A stretch of DNA of 64,000 nt from Pyrus communis (taxonomy: Eukaryota; Streptophyta; Magnoliopsida; Rosales; Rosaceae). The notes under the pieces were generated by a model, which saw nothing but the letters and a program-made list of their open reading frames with translations, ran no database searches and had not been told where the DNA came from. Positions 13,101-27,160 of this stretch are shown one piece after another. The position numbers were made by a program, and so were the translations under genes. The stretch is from positions 7,182,238 to 7,246,237 of the forward strand of contig NC_084803.1 in the NCBI RefSeq assembly GCF_963583255.1, written 5' to 3'. Position 1 is the first letter of the stretch; each line of letters starts with the position of its first letter.

Positions 13101-16100
13101 TTCTGGATGATACACTTCTTCGACTTTCATTCCTTGAGTCTGCGTTGTTAACCAAGAAATCATGTTATAGATTGAAATAGGCAAGCTACAAGGGAGACAT
13201 AATCTTGGGAACTTTTCAACCCACCAGAAGAGTTCTTTCCTCTTGATGATAGCTCAACGGAATCTCCAGCTTTCTCGGCAAGTTTCTCAGCCAAGGCCTC
13301 TTTGGATAGTACTGCTTGAGGCTTCCCAAATGCTGCAACAATGTTGTTTGGGTCATTAGAAATTCTGTTCATATGGAAACTCCAAAAACATATGTGCATA
13401 GATACTTACGGTTAAGAAACTTCAAGGCCAAAGTGTAGAAGAAATTGAATAGGAAAATATAACCGATTGTAGCTCCTACTCCAAGCCAGTACCAATACGG
13501 TTCTAAGAAAACCCCATGAGACTTCAAGATCATGATTCCTAACGATTCTGTTGAATTAGGAGGAACCTATAACACAAATATATCAGCTAATATTTACAAA
13601 ATTAAATCACAAAATATTTTAGTTATTTCTGCTTACATGGCTCCAACTGTCTCCGAGAAATTCATTGACAGCTATAGCGTTTTGGCCGTACATCATCGGT
13701 GAGGCCCAATAACCCCATACCCACCACTTCATCACATTATCTGATTCAAAAGGACATGTTTAAAACCATCAGCCAAAAGAAATGTGACATTTTTTTGTTA
13801 GATTATATTGTTTTCGTGCATGGTTCACCTCGAGACAAGACAAAGCCACCCAAAACAAGTACTGCAACCAAAGCGAAAGAACCGAATGTGTTTGCAACAA
13901 TTATATTCCTCCCTAATGCTCCCATGAATCGGAAGAGTCCTGATGCCATCTGGTTGAGCAATAGGAGTAAAAGATATTGCTTGAGAAACCTGCCATTGAG
14001 AGTTGTCATCAGATTCTGGAACCAAATCTGAATTATAAATAGGAAATGTAGTGTGTAAGGTGTTTTCTTTCTCACCTTTCGAAATTTGGATCAAAACCGA
14101 TTACATAGTATGTCATGATCACCCAAACGGCAACTTCTACGAAGCTGATAGGGATCTTAAGGATCCATGTCGGTAAAGAGTATGCCCAAGCAGGATAGAA
14201 CAGAAGGTCCCTTTGCTTGAAAAATACAGGAAGTTTCATGATAGTCATGGCAAGCTCTGAGAACCCATTAAACATAATCATGACCACTGCGAAGAACATA
14301 GCACCCATGAAAATACCCCCATCGTCAACTGTATTCTTGTGCAAGTTAGTCCGGCAAAATAGCGTCATTGATATAAAAGCCATTAGAGTGAGCTGAGACC
14401 AAAAACCACAAGAAATTAATAGGCCTGGTACTCATTGAGTTTCACCGAACAACTCTGCTTTCCATATAGAGTTTGCACTTATTTCATATTATTTTCCAGC
14501 AGATTACAAATACAGTGTGATTAAAATTTACATTAAGTACCACTTACCTGAGTCATTTTGAAAATGTAGACGAACGAATTCCTCTTCATAAGCAAGAATT
14601 CTCTATCAATGCAAGCTTTAAGCAATTCCTTCTTGCTAACACCATACTTCTGAGTTGTCAAAGCTGCGGGGTGACCCATGGACTTTTCAAATGGAGTAGC
14701 AAGCTCATCGCCAAGTTTTCGACCAGTATGAAATGACTGAAATGCTTCAGCAAATTCCTTGGAAGATATAAAACTATACGGCTCTTCTTTATCCGCCCAG
14801 TACTGCTCCTGATCTTTCTTTGATGTTACCTATAATGCAGCAGGCAAGCGAAAAATACTGAAAGGTTAGGAACTTAGGAGAAGGCGACCTCTCTGAAGAA
14901 CGAAAAAATAGTAAGACAACAATCAGAGTGCAAATTATACTTCTTGTAAGAAGTCAGCTACTCCTTTCCTCTCTGGACATTTGAATCCCATGTGCTCAAA
15001 GAACTCAAGCACATTTTCACGGGGACCTTGGTACACAATTTGTCCATCAGACAGAAGAATTATGTCATCAAATAAGTCGTAGGTTTCTGGTGCCGGTTGT
15101 AGAAGAGAGATAACAGCAGTTCCACTGAGGATGTGGATAGATTCTCTGAGTGATTTCACTATCTGAAATGTTGTTGAACTGTCTAAACCGGTTGATATCT
15201 CATCCATAAAAAGCACTCTTGCCGGCCCGACCAGCATCTCCCCTGCAGTTATGGATCAGAATTTTTAATAACCAATAGGCAAAGAAAGTGCGTCTAGCAT
15301 TAGTAACGACTGAAAGATAATCGATGTTTTACCTGTTGTGAGTCGCTTCTTTTGTCCGCCAGAAATACCTCGTACCATTTCATCCCCCACCATGATGTCC
15401 GAGCAAACCTCGAGTCCCAAAATCTGCAAAGCTTTTGTTATCATCTGAAAGAAAAAATGGTCCCAAAATCTAATATATTTTCTCAGCTTTGAGCTTAAAC
15501 TTCGAAGGAAAAAGAATCCACCTTGAGTATATAATCTGTAACTACATTGGTCTCCTGTCCTTGCAGTGATGCTGCCTACAAAAGTTGAAAAGCATTTCAA
15601 AATATTGAAAACGGCTTTTTATACCAGCACTTTTGCATTATCTGAAATATGTTATTAACAGAAAGTTCTGTGCATATTAAGTTTACCTTCATGTAGATAT
15701 CTAGATCAGGATCTGGTATAATGTTCGCTTCCTTTTCTCTTCTTGATAATTCTGCCAACATTTCTGAAAAAATTCCAAATGAAAATTTTGATTCAGATTC
15801 ATGAGAATTCTTCAGTTCAAACACAAAAGTCAAATTTCTTGGGGTTTCAACTCACCATAACGTGGTCCGACCCCTTGACATCTTGCCGAAAAAGCCAGTG
15901 TTTCTCTCACTGTCATTTCGCCTATGTGGAGATCATGCTGACTAATATAAGCCGAGGTCCTCTCCGGCATAAACTCTTCCATCCCATGTCCGTTATACTC
16001 AACTCTCCCAGAAAACTACAAGTTTATGAACAATTTATTGAATCATGAGGTGGAACAACTATATTAAAAGGGTTGCTTACAGAATTGGAATCTTATATCC

Positions 16101-17179
16101 TTACTTTTAGATCTTTAGCAAGTTTTCCAGCCAAAGCCAATAGTAATGTGGTTTTTCCAGAGCTTGGGGGTCCTAAAAGCAGTGTCATTCTGCAGAAGCC
16201 GAATCCGAAAAATTAGAAGTGGACAGTTAAAAGGTGTGTGATGATTTACACCAGTACTTAGTTCAAGCCAGTTACCTTCTAGGCTTGATAATTCCACTAA
16301 CATCGGCAAGGATCGGTAACGGATGCTTTCTACTTGGAAGAACGTGAACAAAATTCAGGCATCCCTTCAAACAGAAAATGTATTCGGCATTAAGTTTCAA
16401 AACTATAAATTGTTGAAGTTGCATAATTTAAAAGGTGAAATTGTTGAATCACCTCCAAAATATTAGCCAAAAAATTGAATATTGTAGGTAAAGCCCTGCC
16501 TCCCACATAAGCTTCTGCTTCAACATTTAAATGCTCAAAACGCACTTCAATTGTTGGAATATCAAGTCCAACGCTGAGACAAACCAAACAACAAACATAA
16601 AATTTTCAAAACAAAATCTGACCACAAATTTCTTCAGAAAAGCTAAAAATATGAAAACCTATTGCACAAAAGTCCCATCTTGTTTCTTTTCTTTTGAAAA
16701 GACGATATTTAAAACTACTCCGATTCACAGGAACATATTTCAACTTGGGTGCGAGGGTGCATATACACTACCTTGACCAACTGGCCGTCTACGATCCCCA
16801 TTTCTTCTCTTGAATTTCACAATACAAGTTAATTAAGATGCAAAACTTACCGATTAATCCGGTCCTTGAGCTTCAACAAGAACTTCTCATTATCTTCATC
16901 TGCAGTTTTCACCAGCCTCTCCAACACATTCTTTCTTTCAAGCAACCCAAGATTCTTGATATCAATCTCTCTTCCTTTGCCTTCTTCCTCAGTGAGAATG
17001 CCGCGCTGAATGCGCAAATAAGTAGGCAGCTTCTCAATGGCTGCCCATTTCAGAGCTTCTTCATCATCTGCATCGTGTGAAGACTTGGAGAAAACATCCA
17101 TGGTGCTGTTTCTCCAAATATTTGAACTGCTCAAACGAGCACTACTCACTCTAAATATGTCACCATTACCATTATCCAT
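10143..17179 (-). CDS. PDR-type ABCG transporter, copy B (complete, PDR1-like)
   Basis: Full-size ABCG/PDR exporter, 1451 aa, 24 exons: 16851-17179, 16453-16573, 16276-16364, 16105-16189, 15856-16015, 15687-15763, 15522-15575, 15333-15423, 14941-15242, 14548-14829, 14076-14392, 13829-13989, 13637-13740, 13410-13566, 13225-13332, 12976-13139, 12449-12781, 12061-12351, 11889-11972, 11637-11770, 11279-11506, 11016-11187, 10505-10759, 10143-10400. Order NBD1-TMD1-NBD2-TMD2: Walker [10 protein letters not shown] (aa 186-194), signature ISGGQ (325-329), Walker B FMDE (347-350); NBD2 Walker [10 protein letters not shown] (899-907), signature LSTEQ (1006-1010), Walker B IIFMDE (1026-1031). It ends FNFQKR. 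All splice sites are canonical GT-AG and no lesion is visible, so it should be functional. It lies about 5.4 kb upstream of copy A in the same orientation. Plant relatives export diterpenes, ABA, auxin precursors or xenobiotics; which applies here cannot be told. Confidence 0.96.
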
Positions 17180-17446
17180 TTTTTACTCCTTTTTGTTTTC
17201 ACTTCCCAATACAATCAAGCACAACAACCCACAAGGCCTTGTGTAAATCTCATGCAAAAAAAACACGTAGTCGTGGATTTCTGAGAAGAAAGCAGCTCGG
17301 TATCCCGGATGGGACTGAATATTTATGGATGAACAGGCTGCAGAGTTAACATTAATAATGCATGAGGCAGGTCCGTGTTTCTGTGTTCCTGCATTGAGGA
17401 TTTTGTGGGGGTTTTTTGAATTTTTGAGTATGAAGCGAGAGAAGGG

Positions 17447-17454
17447 TATTTATA
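17447..17454 (-). promoter_or_regulatory. Probable TATA box of PDR copy B
   Basis: TATAAATA on the minus strand about 270 bp upstream of the start codon at 17179. Its position parallels the TATA box of copy A. Confidence 0.5.
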
Positions 17455-20146
17455 CACAAACTAAATTAATAGTCAACTTGTATAGTACTGTATATTGTTG
17501 TTGTAATATGATGTAAGGGCACATATCATACATACATGGCTCAACTTGAAATAAAAATGAAAAAAGAAACTAGAAGTTATGAAAATATTATCCAATAAAA
17601 TGGGTGGAAGTTACTATAGTTGTATTTCGGTTGTGAAAAATTATTATGAGTGACTGTAATACATGTGTGCTATTTTCACAGTGGGATTCTCATATATATA
17701 TATATACAAGCAATATTTTACATTGAATTATCTAAATTACGAGAAGTGAGATTCAAACTTGAGTACAGATGAAAGTGAATATTGTTCTAATCAACTTAGC
17801 TAACTCATATATGAACAATGCGTTTCTTTTGAGAACCTTCACAATGGAGTTTTAAAATCATTAATGAAGTGGCATTTTACTTGAGCTGTCCAAGAATCCA
17901 AAATCCAAATAATAAATATGACTTGCCGACAATTTTAATTGTCAATGAGAACTAGTAACAAAAAATCAATAGATAAGGAAGAAGAAAGATTCTGTCCAGA
18001 AGAAAAATAAATTAGAAATGATTGTGCGCCAAGTATTGTTTCTTCGTCACGCTAACTCCGAGACAACACTAAATAGAATAAGTTTTAATGTCAACTTAGG
18101 CCCTGGTTAGAGATTGTAAATCTTATGCCATCATACAAAGCTTGTATAATTTAAGGACTTCTAAATTAAAGAATATTTTAAATTAAAGGATTAACTGTGT
18201 ATTGGGTTTGTTTATAGGATCTCTAAGATTGGATTAGTAATATGGCACATGCAGTCTGGTAATGTAATCCTTGAAATAAGCATATTTCCTCACAAGAAAA
18301 GAAGAAGACGAAGAAGAAGAATGTTGTACTTTTTAGTGAACGGACCCTTTTGTTTAACCTATAAGATATGATTTTTTTTTTTTTTTTGGGCAGGTAATTC
18401 GTATTATTTAGTCATTATTTCTTGGCAGACACTACTCCTTTAACAAAAGCTTTTGGCAGTCTTCTAGTTTCCAGTAAAGAGACCTATTTCATGGAAAACA
18501 ATCAAAATTTGAGCATCGCCAAGGCATGCTTCGATCCACTCATCAAGCTGAAAAAAGGTGTGGCATATTAGGATTTAACCACATCAAAGGGATGCGGAAG
18601 TTAACACAAAAATTGTGTCACGTAATTTCCATAAAATCCGATTGACGAAAAGAAAAGAAAAAAATTAACACATATATTAATGTCCCTTTATTAGTAAGAT
18701 TGGGTAATATGGATTAAAGGGTGAGGTAGAGTGACAAAGTTGACATCTTTCTAGAAGTACTAGCTACTTAAATTTTTATGTCAAGGCAGCATATAATAGA
18801 TTAGCAAATAGCACCATATATATTAAATTCGCATATAATACATGTATTATATATATATATATGTACATGTTTTTTAAGAATATTTATGTTTTTAGTACAC
18901 GTTTGAATGATTCGTTAAATTGCACATTTTTTAAAACTCCAACATGTGATACACGTATTTACGTACTTTTCACGTTTAGTACATGTTATATATTTAGATG
19001 TATTTATCAATAATACACATAAATTTCACGTATTCAATAGGCATTTTTAACATATTATTTAAAAAACAAAAGTAATAAATATCTTTAATAAAAGTATTAA
19101 AATTTAATACAAATGGCCAAATTTTCCAAAGTATATTTTTAACAAAGTTGCCTAATAATGTACGTACTTAATGTTCACCCTATACCCGTTCCATATTTTA
19201 TTAACTATGAATAACACTTACTTTAAATTACATCATAATGAAATTCATTCATCGTATTGGCATTTTTATTTATTAAGACTAGAAAAAGTCATGAGTTGTG
19301 AAAGTCAAAAAAATGGGAAAGAATGTTTGAGAATGAGATCAAGTTGATCAACCATTCTAGTCCCTTAATCAAACTAAAACTTGATTTTTGTGATATTGGT
19401 TTACAAATTTTAATGGGAGAGTTTATGTGTTAATTAGTGAATGCAAGACATGTTAGAAATCAAAATAGTTCAAATACTCATGTGCTATAAAATACAGAGA
19501 AAACTATGAATAATTCTACTGTATCGAGATACTCCCCCTTTTAGAGAAAAATAAATAAATAAAACAAAACACCTCCTCCATCTTTTTGAAAAAAGGAGAA
19601 AAATATAACACGAAGTCAAAAGAAATCATGAGAAATGAATTAAAATATCTCATTGTCAACCATTAATTTAGATCAAAATTTAGCTGGACGTTGGTATGGA
19701 GTATGCAGATCAAGGGTTCGGATCCTCCTAGCAAGAGAATCTAAATCTTGGAAGATCTTGCCTTTTCATGCACTGCATGTTTTCATGTGGCTATCAATTT
19801 ACACAAAATAAATAGAACACTTATTTTAAAAATAAAAATAAAAGATTAAACAAATATATCATGATTTTGGCGCCAAATATTCTATGATGGTTTCTTTGAT
19901 TCTTTGGCATACGTTAAAAACTTACTGGACATAAGAAGTAGTTGGTATTTATGCCTACATGTGTAAACGGAGCGAATGATATAGCAGTAGAAAAATGTTA
20001 ACTTGTGAATTCCAATGATAGTGAAGTGGGAGACTCGAACCTAGGATTTCAGGTACGCTTAGGACAATTTTAATGAGTGATCCAAGATAACTTGCAATTT
20101 GTATTTTATAAATTTTTATTGTCAGGAAAATTTTTTCATTGAGCAC

Positions 20147-20320
20147 ATCTCCAATGGAAGATAGAAAATGTCTTTAAATTTTGAAATTTACATTTTACAT
20201 TTTTAGTTGGGTAAAAAATACTCAAATGACGAAATGTAAAATATTCATTTTCATCGGATATATATAAAATTTATATCTTTTTTAAATCTTTAAGATTTAA
20301 AAACTCCTAAACTTTAAATC
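20147..20320. mobile_element. MITE-like repeat (CATCTCCAATGG family), copy 1
   Basis: Begins with a CATCTCCAATGGAAGATAG-type end and continues with a TTTACATTTTACATTTTTAGTTG-like block, shortened here. The reverse complement of 58555-58676 has the same end and the same block in the same order, so the two are copies of one short element. The CATCTCCAATGG end is common among small plant DNA transposons. The right boundary is uncertain. Confidence 0.5.
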
Positions 20321-21100
20321 CTAAATTCATGCAGGTTGACACTCGATTGGAGCAAAGATACTATTTTGCTTTCTAAGGGATTTCCAACCTTCATCACCAT
20401 TTTCTTGAACAGTTCCAATTCCTCGACAACTTTATTGTGTGCATTATTTTTTCGGGTATGTTATTGTTTGAAGTAAATGAACAGAGAACGGTCGCTTTAA
20501 TTAAAGCTTTTGTTTAGCGATTCCTTGAGCAACACTTGACGTTATTGCTTACAACTCAACGTTTTTCCATTGCTTCATAGCCACCAAAAAAAATGTTTTC
20601 CCGTTTCTTAATAAATAAATAAAAGACTAATTAAGCATTTTATAAATTTTCAAACTCATAACAAAAGTCAAGATTCAAGAAGAAACTCCGTAGCCCTATT
20701 GGTTATTGATTTTTATCTAAGCATTTTTAAACGTATGAGTTTGGAGCCTACGGACTGAAAATTTTGTGCAAATCCTTCCATCAAATAAACGTTAGGGCAA
20801 TATTGTAGCATAATTGTACTGTGGGCACGAATAGAAAATTGTGATCATGAGATGTTATGGTAATTTTTTTTTAGGTAACCCGTGCCTTGAAAATTTTCTA
20901 GTTGCACCTCTACTAAATGGATTCATTTTCTTCAAAATTAGTTATGCATGTGAACCGCATTTTGCAAACATTTAGACTAATATATGTCTTTATTAATTTA
21001 TAATAACATTTTGTCAAAAGAAAAGAAAATGAACAATCTTTTTATATTACAGCTTTTCTCCAGTCGACAATTTTAGTTTTTTTTTTTTTTTTCTTTTTGG

Positions 21101-21217
21101 GAAGTGTTATAGGCACTCCAAAATTTTCATTCTACACTCCTCGCAAGTGTATTTTTCTTTCTAAATATAGAAAGTTTGGAGTGTAGAATGAGAATTTTGA
21201 AGTGCCAATAACAATTC
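21101..21217. repeat. Short foldback element
   Basis: About 117 bp that folds into one hairpin: the left half (GCACTCCAAAATTTTCATTC and TACACTCC) is repeated as its reverse complement in the right half (GGAGTGTAGAATGAG). No coding capacity; typical of a foldback MITE. It abuts the poly-T end of the SINE-like unit at 21219. Confidence 0.6.
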
Positions 21218-21218
21218 G

Positions 21219-21380
21219 TTTTTTTTTTTTTTTTGACAAACGATAGCATTAGTGGGTTAAATTGTTAGTTGTTAGGGGAGAGAGGGATCAGAGGGATCAA
21301 AGGGGATCAAACCGCAGCAGAGTACATAGGTATGATTGTTTTCTACCACTGAAGTAAAGCGCCATCTACACATTGTGAGT
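21219..21380 (-). mobile_element. SINE-like retroposon, copy 1
   Basis: Read on the minus strand it has a tRNA-like Pol III promoter, with a degenerate A box (TGGCGCTTTACTTCAGTGG, near 21345-21365) and a B box (GGTTTGATCCCC, near 21302-21313). It ends in a poly-A tail (poly-T on the plus strand from about 21219). Size and layout fit a plant SINE. It shares order and tail with the copy at 22869-22985. Confidence 0.5.
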
Positions 21381-22868
21381 TTAAAAAATATATATATATA
21401 TTTTTGTGTGTAACCCTAAAAAAGCTTCAAATCAAAACCTTGATATGGATAAAAATAAATAAATTTAAAAATAAAAAAAATAAAAATAAAAAATAAAAAA
21501 GATAAAACACTGAAGCTAAACATGAACTTTAAATGCCTCTATATCCAGCTCTTGTAAAAGATCCGACCAAACTCAGCATCAAGATTTTAATTATTTTCTT
21601 TACAGTAAGCATCAAGATTAATTGGATCTGTATGATTCATATGTACCATGTGTACAAAATCCCCACACATCCGGAGAAGATATGTCGGTCCATATAGTCA
21701 AGCATTTTTTTTTCCTTCTTATTAATATTAATCTATATTGTATGTTATATAGAGTATAATATGAAAATTAGCTAGCTATTTCTTGGTACATGCACCTAAG
21801 TGGAAGTTGAGTGAGGCACAAAATTTGCTGGTAACAAATTCTTTAGTTTTATTAAACCAACTCCAAAATCTCAGACCACCTTGTCATCATCTACTCTCTC
21901 TCTCTCTCTGTTGCCAATCGTCTTTGTCTCATAATCTGCAAGATATGATCATATATACGCACTGTTTTTCTCGAATCTTTTCTTGACATTATCATTTTAA
22001 ACCAGTTTAAAACTCATAAGCTGCATAGGAATTCTCAATCATTTGATCAGTTGTATCTTTTACCTCATATTTGGTGTACGGATATTGAGAAACTAAACTT
22101 GATAAAGTTTCCTGTGTTTATGTTATTGAATGGATATATAACAGATACGTTGCAGAGTTTTACAACTTTATTTATTAAAAATTCAATTATTTATTCACTT
22201 AGGCATCTTATTTTCTGATCTTTTTGCTAAGCTTGTTACAGAAAATGGATCGTGTTGGGGTGGCAACGATCAGATATTTTTCTTTTATAATCGAATCACA
22301 AATTTCGTTTCACCGCCAAAGGCCTAATAGCAGAATTGTAAAATAAAAAAAAATAAAAAAACAACCCTAGTTATACATGCATGTCACAAATGTATCAGCA
22401 ATGTGGCATCTGTGTCAATTATACAATGGTATTTAGAGAGAAACTTGCATACAACATTATATACTTGACACGAGATGTCACGATAACAGTATACCCATGT
22501 CATGAAAATCATTCTCCTTCTGCATTGATCCATATGAGTTTGATTACTGCATATAGGAAACAAAAACATTGAGATTTCTATAACAATATTGCCATAGTGG
22601 TGTGAATCTAAATAAAGTGGTCCATAGTATTATTACTACGGCCGTCATAGTGGTGTGAATTAGAGCAGTTTCACCCCACTAAGGCAATAATTAGCCTCTT
22701 AATTGGATAGAGGCAATTTAGTAATTGTCCGAGTACATCTCCACTTTGTAAATAAATTGTCCGCACAATTCGATATTAAAAAATTATTTTTTTTAAATAT
22801 TTAATAAATAAACAATTAAAAATCTACTCTTATTTTATTATTTATATACATATATATATATATATATA

Positions 22869-22985
22869 TTTTTTTTTTTGTCAAATGATAAATTTTGTTA
22901 GATTAATCATCAATGGGGTTCGAATTCACGCTGTCATACAAGAACTCAACACCTTTCCACCATTGTGGTAAAGTGCTGGTGCTTG
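22869..22985 (-). mobile_element. SINE-like retroposon, copy 2
   Basis: On the minus strand: a degenerate A box region (CTTTACCACAATGGTGG, near 22960-22977), a B box GAATTCGAACCCC near 22915-22927, a tail TTTGACAAAAAA and poly-A. The same TTTGWCAAA tail precedes the poly-A of copy 1. It is shorter and probably 5' truncated. Confidence 0.45.
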
Positions 22986-23776
22986 CTATTATTTATATTT
23001 TTTTACTTTTCGAGAATAATCTCTAGGTTCCTCCGATGCCTTCCTTTCTCTCTCGCCCTCTATCTTCATTACCCTCTCTTCCTCTCCCTTTTTTTCTCCG
23101 CTCCTCTCCCACTTCCTCTCTTTTTGCCCATTTCTCTCTCTCTCTCGATCCCGCCTCTACCCGTCTTCCTCTCTCTCGATCCTGCCTCCACAAATTTGGG
23201 TTTCAGGTCTGGATTTAGAGTTTTGGGTCTGTAACTCAACCTTTCCACAACTGCTCCATCTGCTCTGTTCATCTTATTTGGGTTTTCTAGAGAAAAGTTA
23301 GTAGCATATGAGTTTCTGGAGAGAAGAGTGGGAGAGAAACATGGATGAAAGGGTTTTGGACGTGGCTAATGTCAACATAACATCAGACCACTCGAGTACA
23401 AGGTCAGGCGGTTCTTGCTCGGTTACTAGGTCAGGGGGAGTTGGGCCCACCGAATAGCCCCACTGATTTAGGTGGGCTAGAGCTGTTTTTGTTGGGTAGG
23501 GGGATTGAATCACCTAATTGCCCTTGCAATTGGGAGGGGTGGAGTTGCTACCTCTCACTTACCAGTGAAGAAGAATATTACTAGATCGTAGTACTAAGTG
23601 ATTTAAATATGGCATTATAGTAAATAAATAAGAATGATTTGATGTGAGTTCTAACTAGTAGTTGAAAGACTTGTCTATTTTCATTCTTCCCGATTTTATA
23701 ATTAGTTATTCTCTTTTCTCTCGCTCAAATGGTTGGCCATTTATCATTTAGGAGTCAAATTCATGTATTTAACATA

Positions 23777-23922
23777 GGGCTGTGATATCCACACACCTCT
23801 TTTTACTTCTCATACACTTTTTTATTTCGATCGTCGGATTGGATGAATTGGATAAAATCAAAGAACATAAATTAATAAGAAGTGTGTGAGAAGTAAAAAA
23901 ATGTGTGTAGATAGCACACCTC
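23777..23922. mobile_element. MITE family A, copy 1
   Basis: Inverted-repeat element with ends GGGCTGTGATATCCACACAC and (reverse complement of the right end) GAGGTGTGCTATCTACACAC. The interior has TTCAATT/GATYGTCGG-like words. Related copies lie at 38943-39090 and 40679-40821. No coding capacity. Confidence 0.6.
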
Positions 23923-26900
23923 TTTAATATATTGCACTCAAGTCAACTAAAAAATAAAAATAAAAATATATTTAAGAACAGAATTATGTAACCAATTGTG
24001 TTTGATAATTCCTATATAAATTGAAAGCAAAGTCAATTCTCCAATCCACTCCTAAGACCATCCACATTGGTTTAGGATAGTTTAACTAATATATATATAC
24101 ACGAGTTCGGCACCTTGAATTGATTCTTATGACATTATTGCTACAGTGGTACAACTTTGGTGGACGTGAGTTCTATCTATTAGTTGTGGAACTTATCTAC
24201 TGTTTTTTGTTCACACTCTACTATTGGTTTCTGTTCTCTCTCAAAAAAGTTTGTCCTTTATTGATTAAAAATTAAACTCACGAGTCAAATATATTAAACT
24301 CAAGAATTGATCACTTTCATTTAACTCAATCTTTTAGCCCTTTTCAAAAATTTTGATCCGTATAAAATAATGGAATCAAATTCAAACTTTTTATCCCGCT
24401 TCAAAAATTTGATTCCTATAAATTACAAAAGCTTAACTCCTATAAAATATTGGAATCAAATTCAAAATTTCAATCTACAACGCAAAATCGAACAAGATAA
24501 TGATCAAATTTCAAACACAAAACTCAAGCTTGTCTCACTAGAAAAATGACTACTCCGACAATACTCAATTTATAACACTTGGTGCCTCACAAGACGCAAT
24601 GCGAACATGATCTCATAAGGGGGTAGAAGAGCCAAGAGGAAGGCATTTTATGCTCAAAGTACAATTCTCGCGTTTAACTATACCATTTTGTTAAGGTGAA
24701 TAAGGGATGGCAGTTAAGTGATTAATATAATGTTAATTGGTGATTCTTGCATTCAACTATACCATTATTTTTAAATTCTACTACGTTAATTGCTTAATCA
24801 CAGAATTTAGCCCACGAATTATGGGCTCTGCTTAAAACTCAAGACCTAAACCCTAATCCTACGACACTCTAAGGACATTCTGAAACCTTAAATTTCAAAA
24901 TCAACCACAGAGCACATTCATAAAAAGAATAAGTTTGAGAACAAGATGGGGTTAATTTCCACACCTCCCCGTTTAGTTAGGCACAACGTACAATAAAATT
25001 CGTAGCTTATCCCAAAGGATAGTGCTTGTTGGACTAGGATTCTTTCCCTTCCTCTTTCCATCTCGTTCTATCTCCTCCTCTCACATTCTCTATTTTGTCT
25101 TTCTATTTCTATAAAAAAAATTAATATAAGATGTTGACGTGCCTTAACCATGACCTTTCAAATAAGAGCGGAGGGAATGAGAGGAAAAAAAGAGGGAAGA
25201 TAATCCTACTCCGTACTTGTTTCCCTCACATAGGGGACTTAGCTCCCTCAACTTATGATGATGAACATTCCAAACATCATAACTGGAACAGTTCATTTTC
25301 TTATCATCATCTAAAAATCATATATGCAAATAATTATTCAATTTGGAGATTTTTAGCCATTCATATGTTGTGTATAAACAAATAGATGGTTCATCATGAG
25401 GATGTTACTTATTATATCAAAACATTTGATTGGTTTAACACGTATATATGACTAAACGATATCCAAATTGAATTTGTGCATATATGATTTTTAGATATGA
25501 TAAAGAGAATGAATGGTTTCGATTGATGTTCGAACGGTAAGTGGAATGACAAGTTCCCCATAGAAGACACAAGCATTATTATCCTACCTAAAATATTTAG
25601 TTGGACTTATACTTTTGGAAAAATTATGTTCCAATCCTTGGTGGTGACATTTCCTGATTGAAATCTTGTGTCTTTTAAACTTTAAATGAAGTCCTTTGAT
25701 TTATTTCCACAGCAGTGTTTTATATTATTATATTATCAACAAGAATTTAATTGAGTATTTAACTCTTCTCTTTCAGGCAACTAAGTATTTTTTTTTTAAT
25801 ACAATCATATTCTTAAATCTTTGATGTTTAACTTTTTAATCCTTGGTGTTTAACTTTTTAATCCAATTAAATTCTTAAATCTTTTGTATTTTTTTTAATC
25901 TACCGAAAAACTTAAATAAGTGGGAAAAATATATTTTATATTATATACCCATATGTAAGTGGGCACAATATTTTTATTTATAAATGGTTACAATATTTTA
26001 TTTTTATATTATGTACCCATATTACTTACTCATATGTTTTTTGTCATAGATTGTGCTCATGTGCCAATAAATTAGTTTCGGCACATTACTATATGTACTT
26101 GCAGAGAATGTATATATGCGTGTGTGTGTGTGTGTAATATATATATATGGGCACATTTGTTTTACATTTTAATAATATGTATGCAGAATATTATTTTAAA
26201 ATTATATTGTTTAATTGCTTTTTTATTCATTTAATCAATCGAAATTTAGGGAATTTTTTTCATTTTTATTATAGTCCATTACATGTAGGATTTAAATATC
26301 ATAACATCTTAAGCTTAATTGCTGACATGGAAATACAATAATATTTATATAGTAACGTGTACAAAGTCAAAAGATTTTGATAAAAAATTAAAAATCAATA
26401 AGGTTTCAGTTAAAGAGTATTAATGGTTAGGAACCCCATCCAAAGTCTTTCTTTCTTTAAACTAAGTACTTTTCTTTAAAAACTATTTGCTAACTGGTGT
26501 TTAATCTTAATTCTTTATAAGTTGAGATTTCCTTCGGGAGTGACCGACTGATGATGAAGATAAAGTACTCATGGGTCGTGTTTGATACAAAGGCCTTCTA
26601 GTGCTAGCAAAATGATCATTAACTACAACTTATGTGATTAATACTATATACTTCTGGAAATTAATATACACGACAAACCATGGAATCTTCCTCTCGTGAA
26701 AATGTTAGTTGTTTTACAAAACCTGCATTATGCTCATGAGTTATCATGCATGGCACAACAGTACCGAAATCAAGACTTTAATATAGATATTGAATTCGTT
26801 AGTCATTAGCCGAAAGATAATTTATCATTGTTGTCGTTGACGTGATTGTTTTGTTCGTGATTAGAGACATTGTTAAAGGTTCAATTAGAGCCTCATTAAG

Positions 26901-27160
26901 TGAGTTTTCGACTAATTTAGGGCTCATTTATTCTTGCTGGAGGCCTGACTAACTGGACTACTTAGCCAGTTGGGTGTTTGTTTTATAAACAGAATTTGAT
27001 TAATTCAACGAATCAGTATATTCCATGCTAAGTGCTAACTGCCATTTAATTTGAGGTAATCGGTACGTTTAAGTGTTTAATTAAGGCTCTTAGCCATAGA
27101 AATAGACTACTCAACATCAACATGACGGCGCTTCTAAACAAAATTGGCCACCATAACAAT

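Noticed and set aside
22965..23272. Ser/Pro/Leu-rich frame on plus and Arg/Glu-rich frame on minus, possibly an expressed peptide
   Set aside because: CT/GA-rich simple sequence read in both directions; no start context, no relatives, no splice structure.
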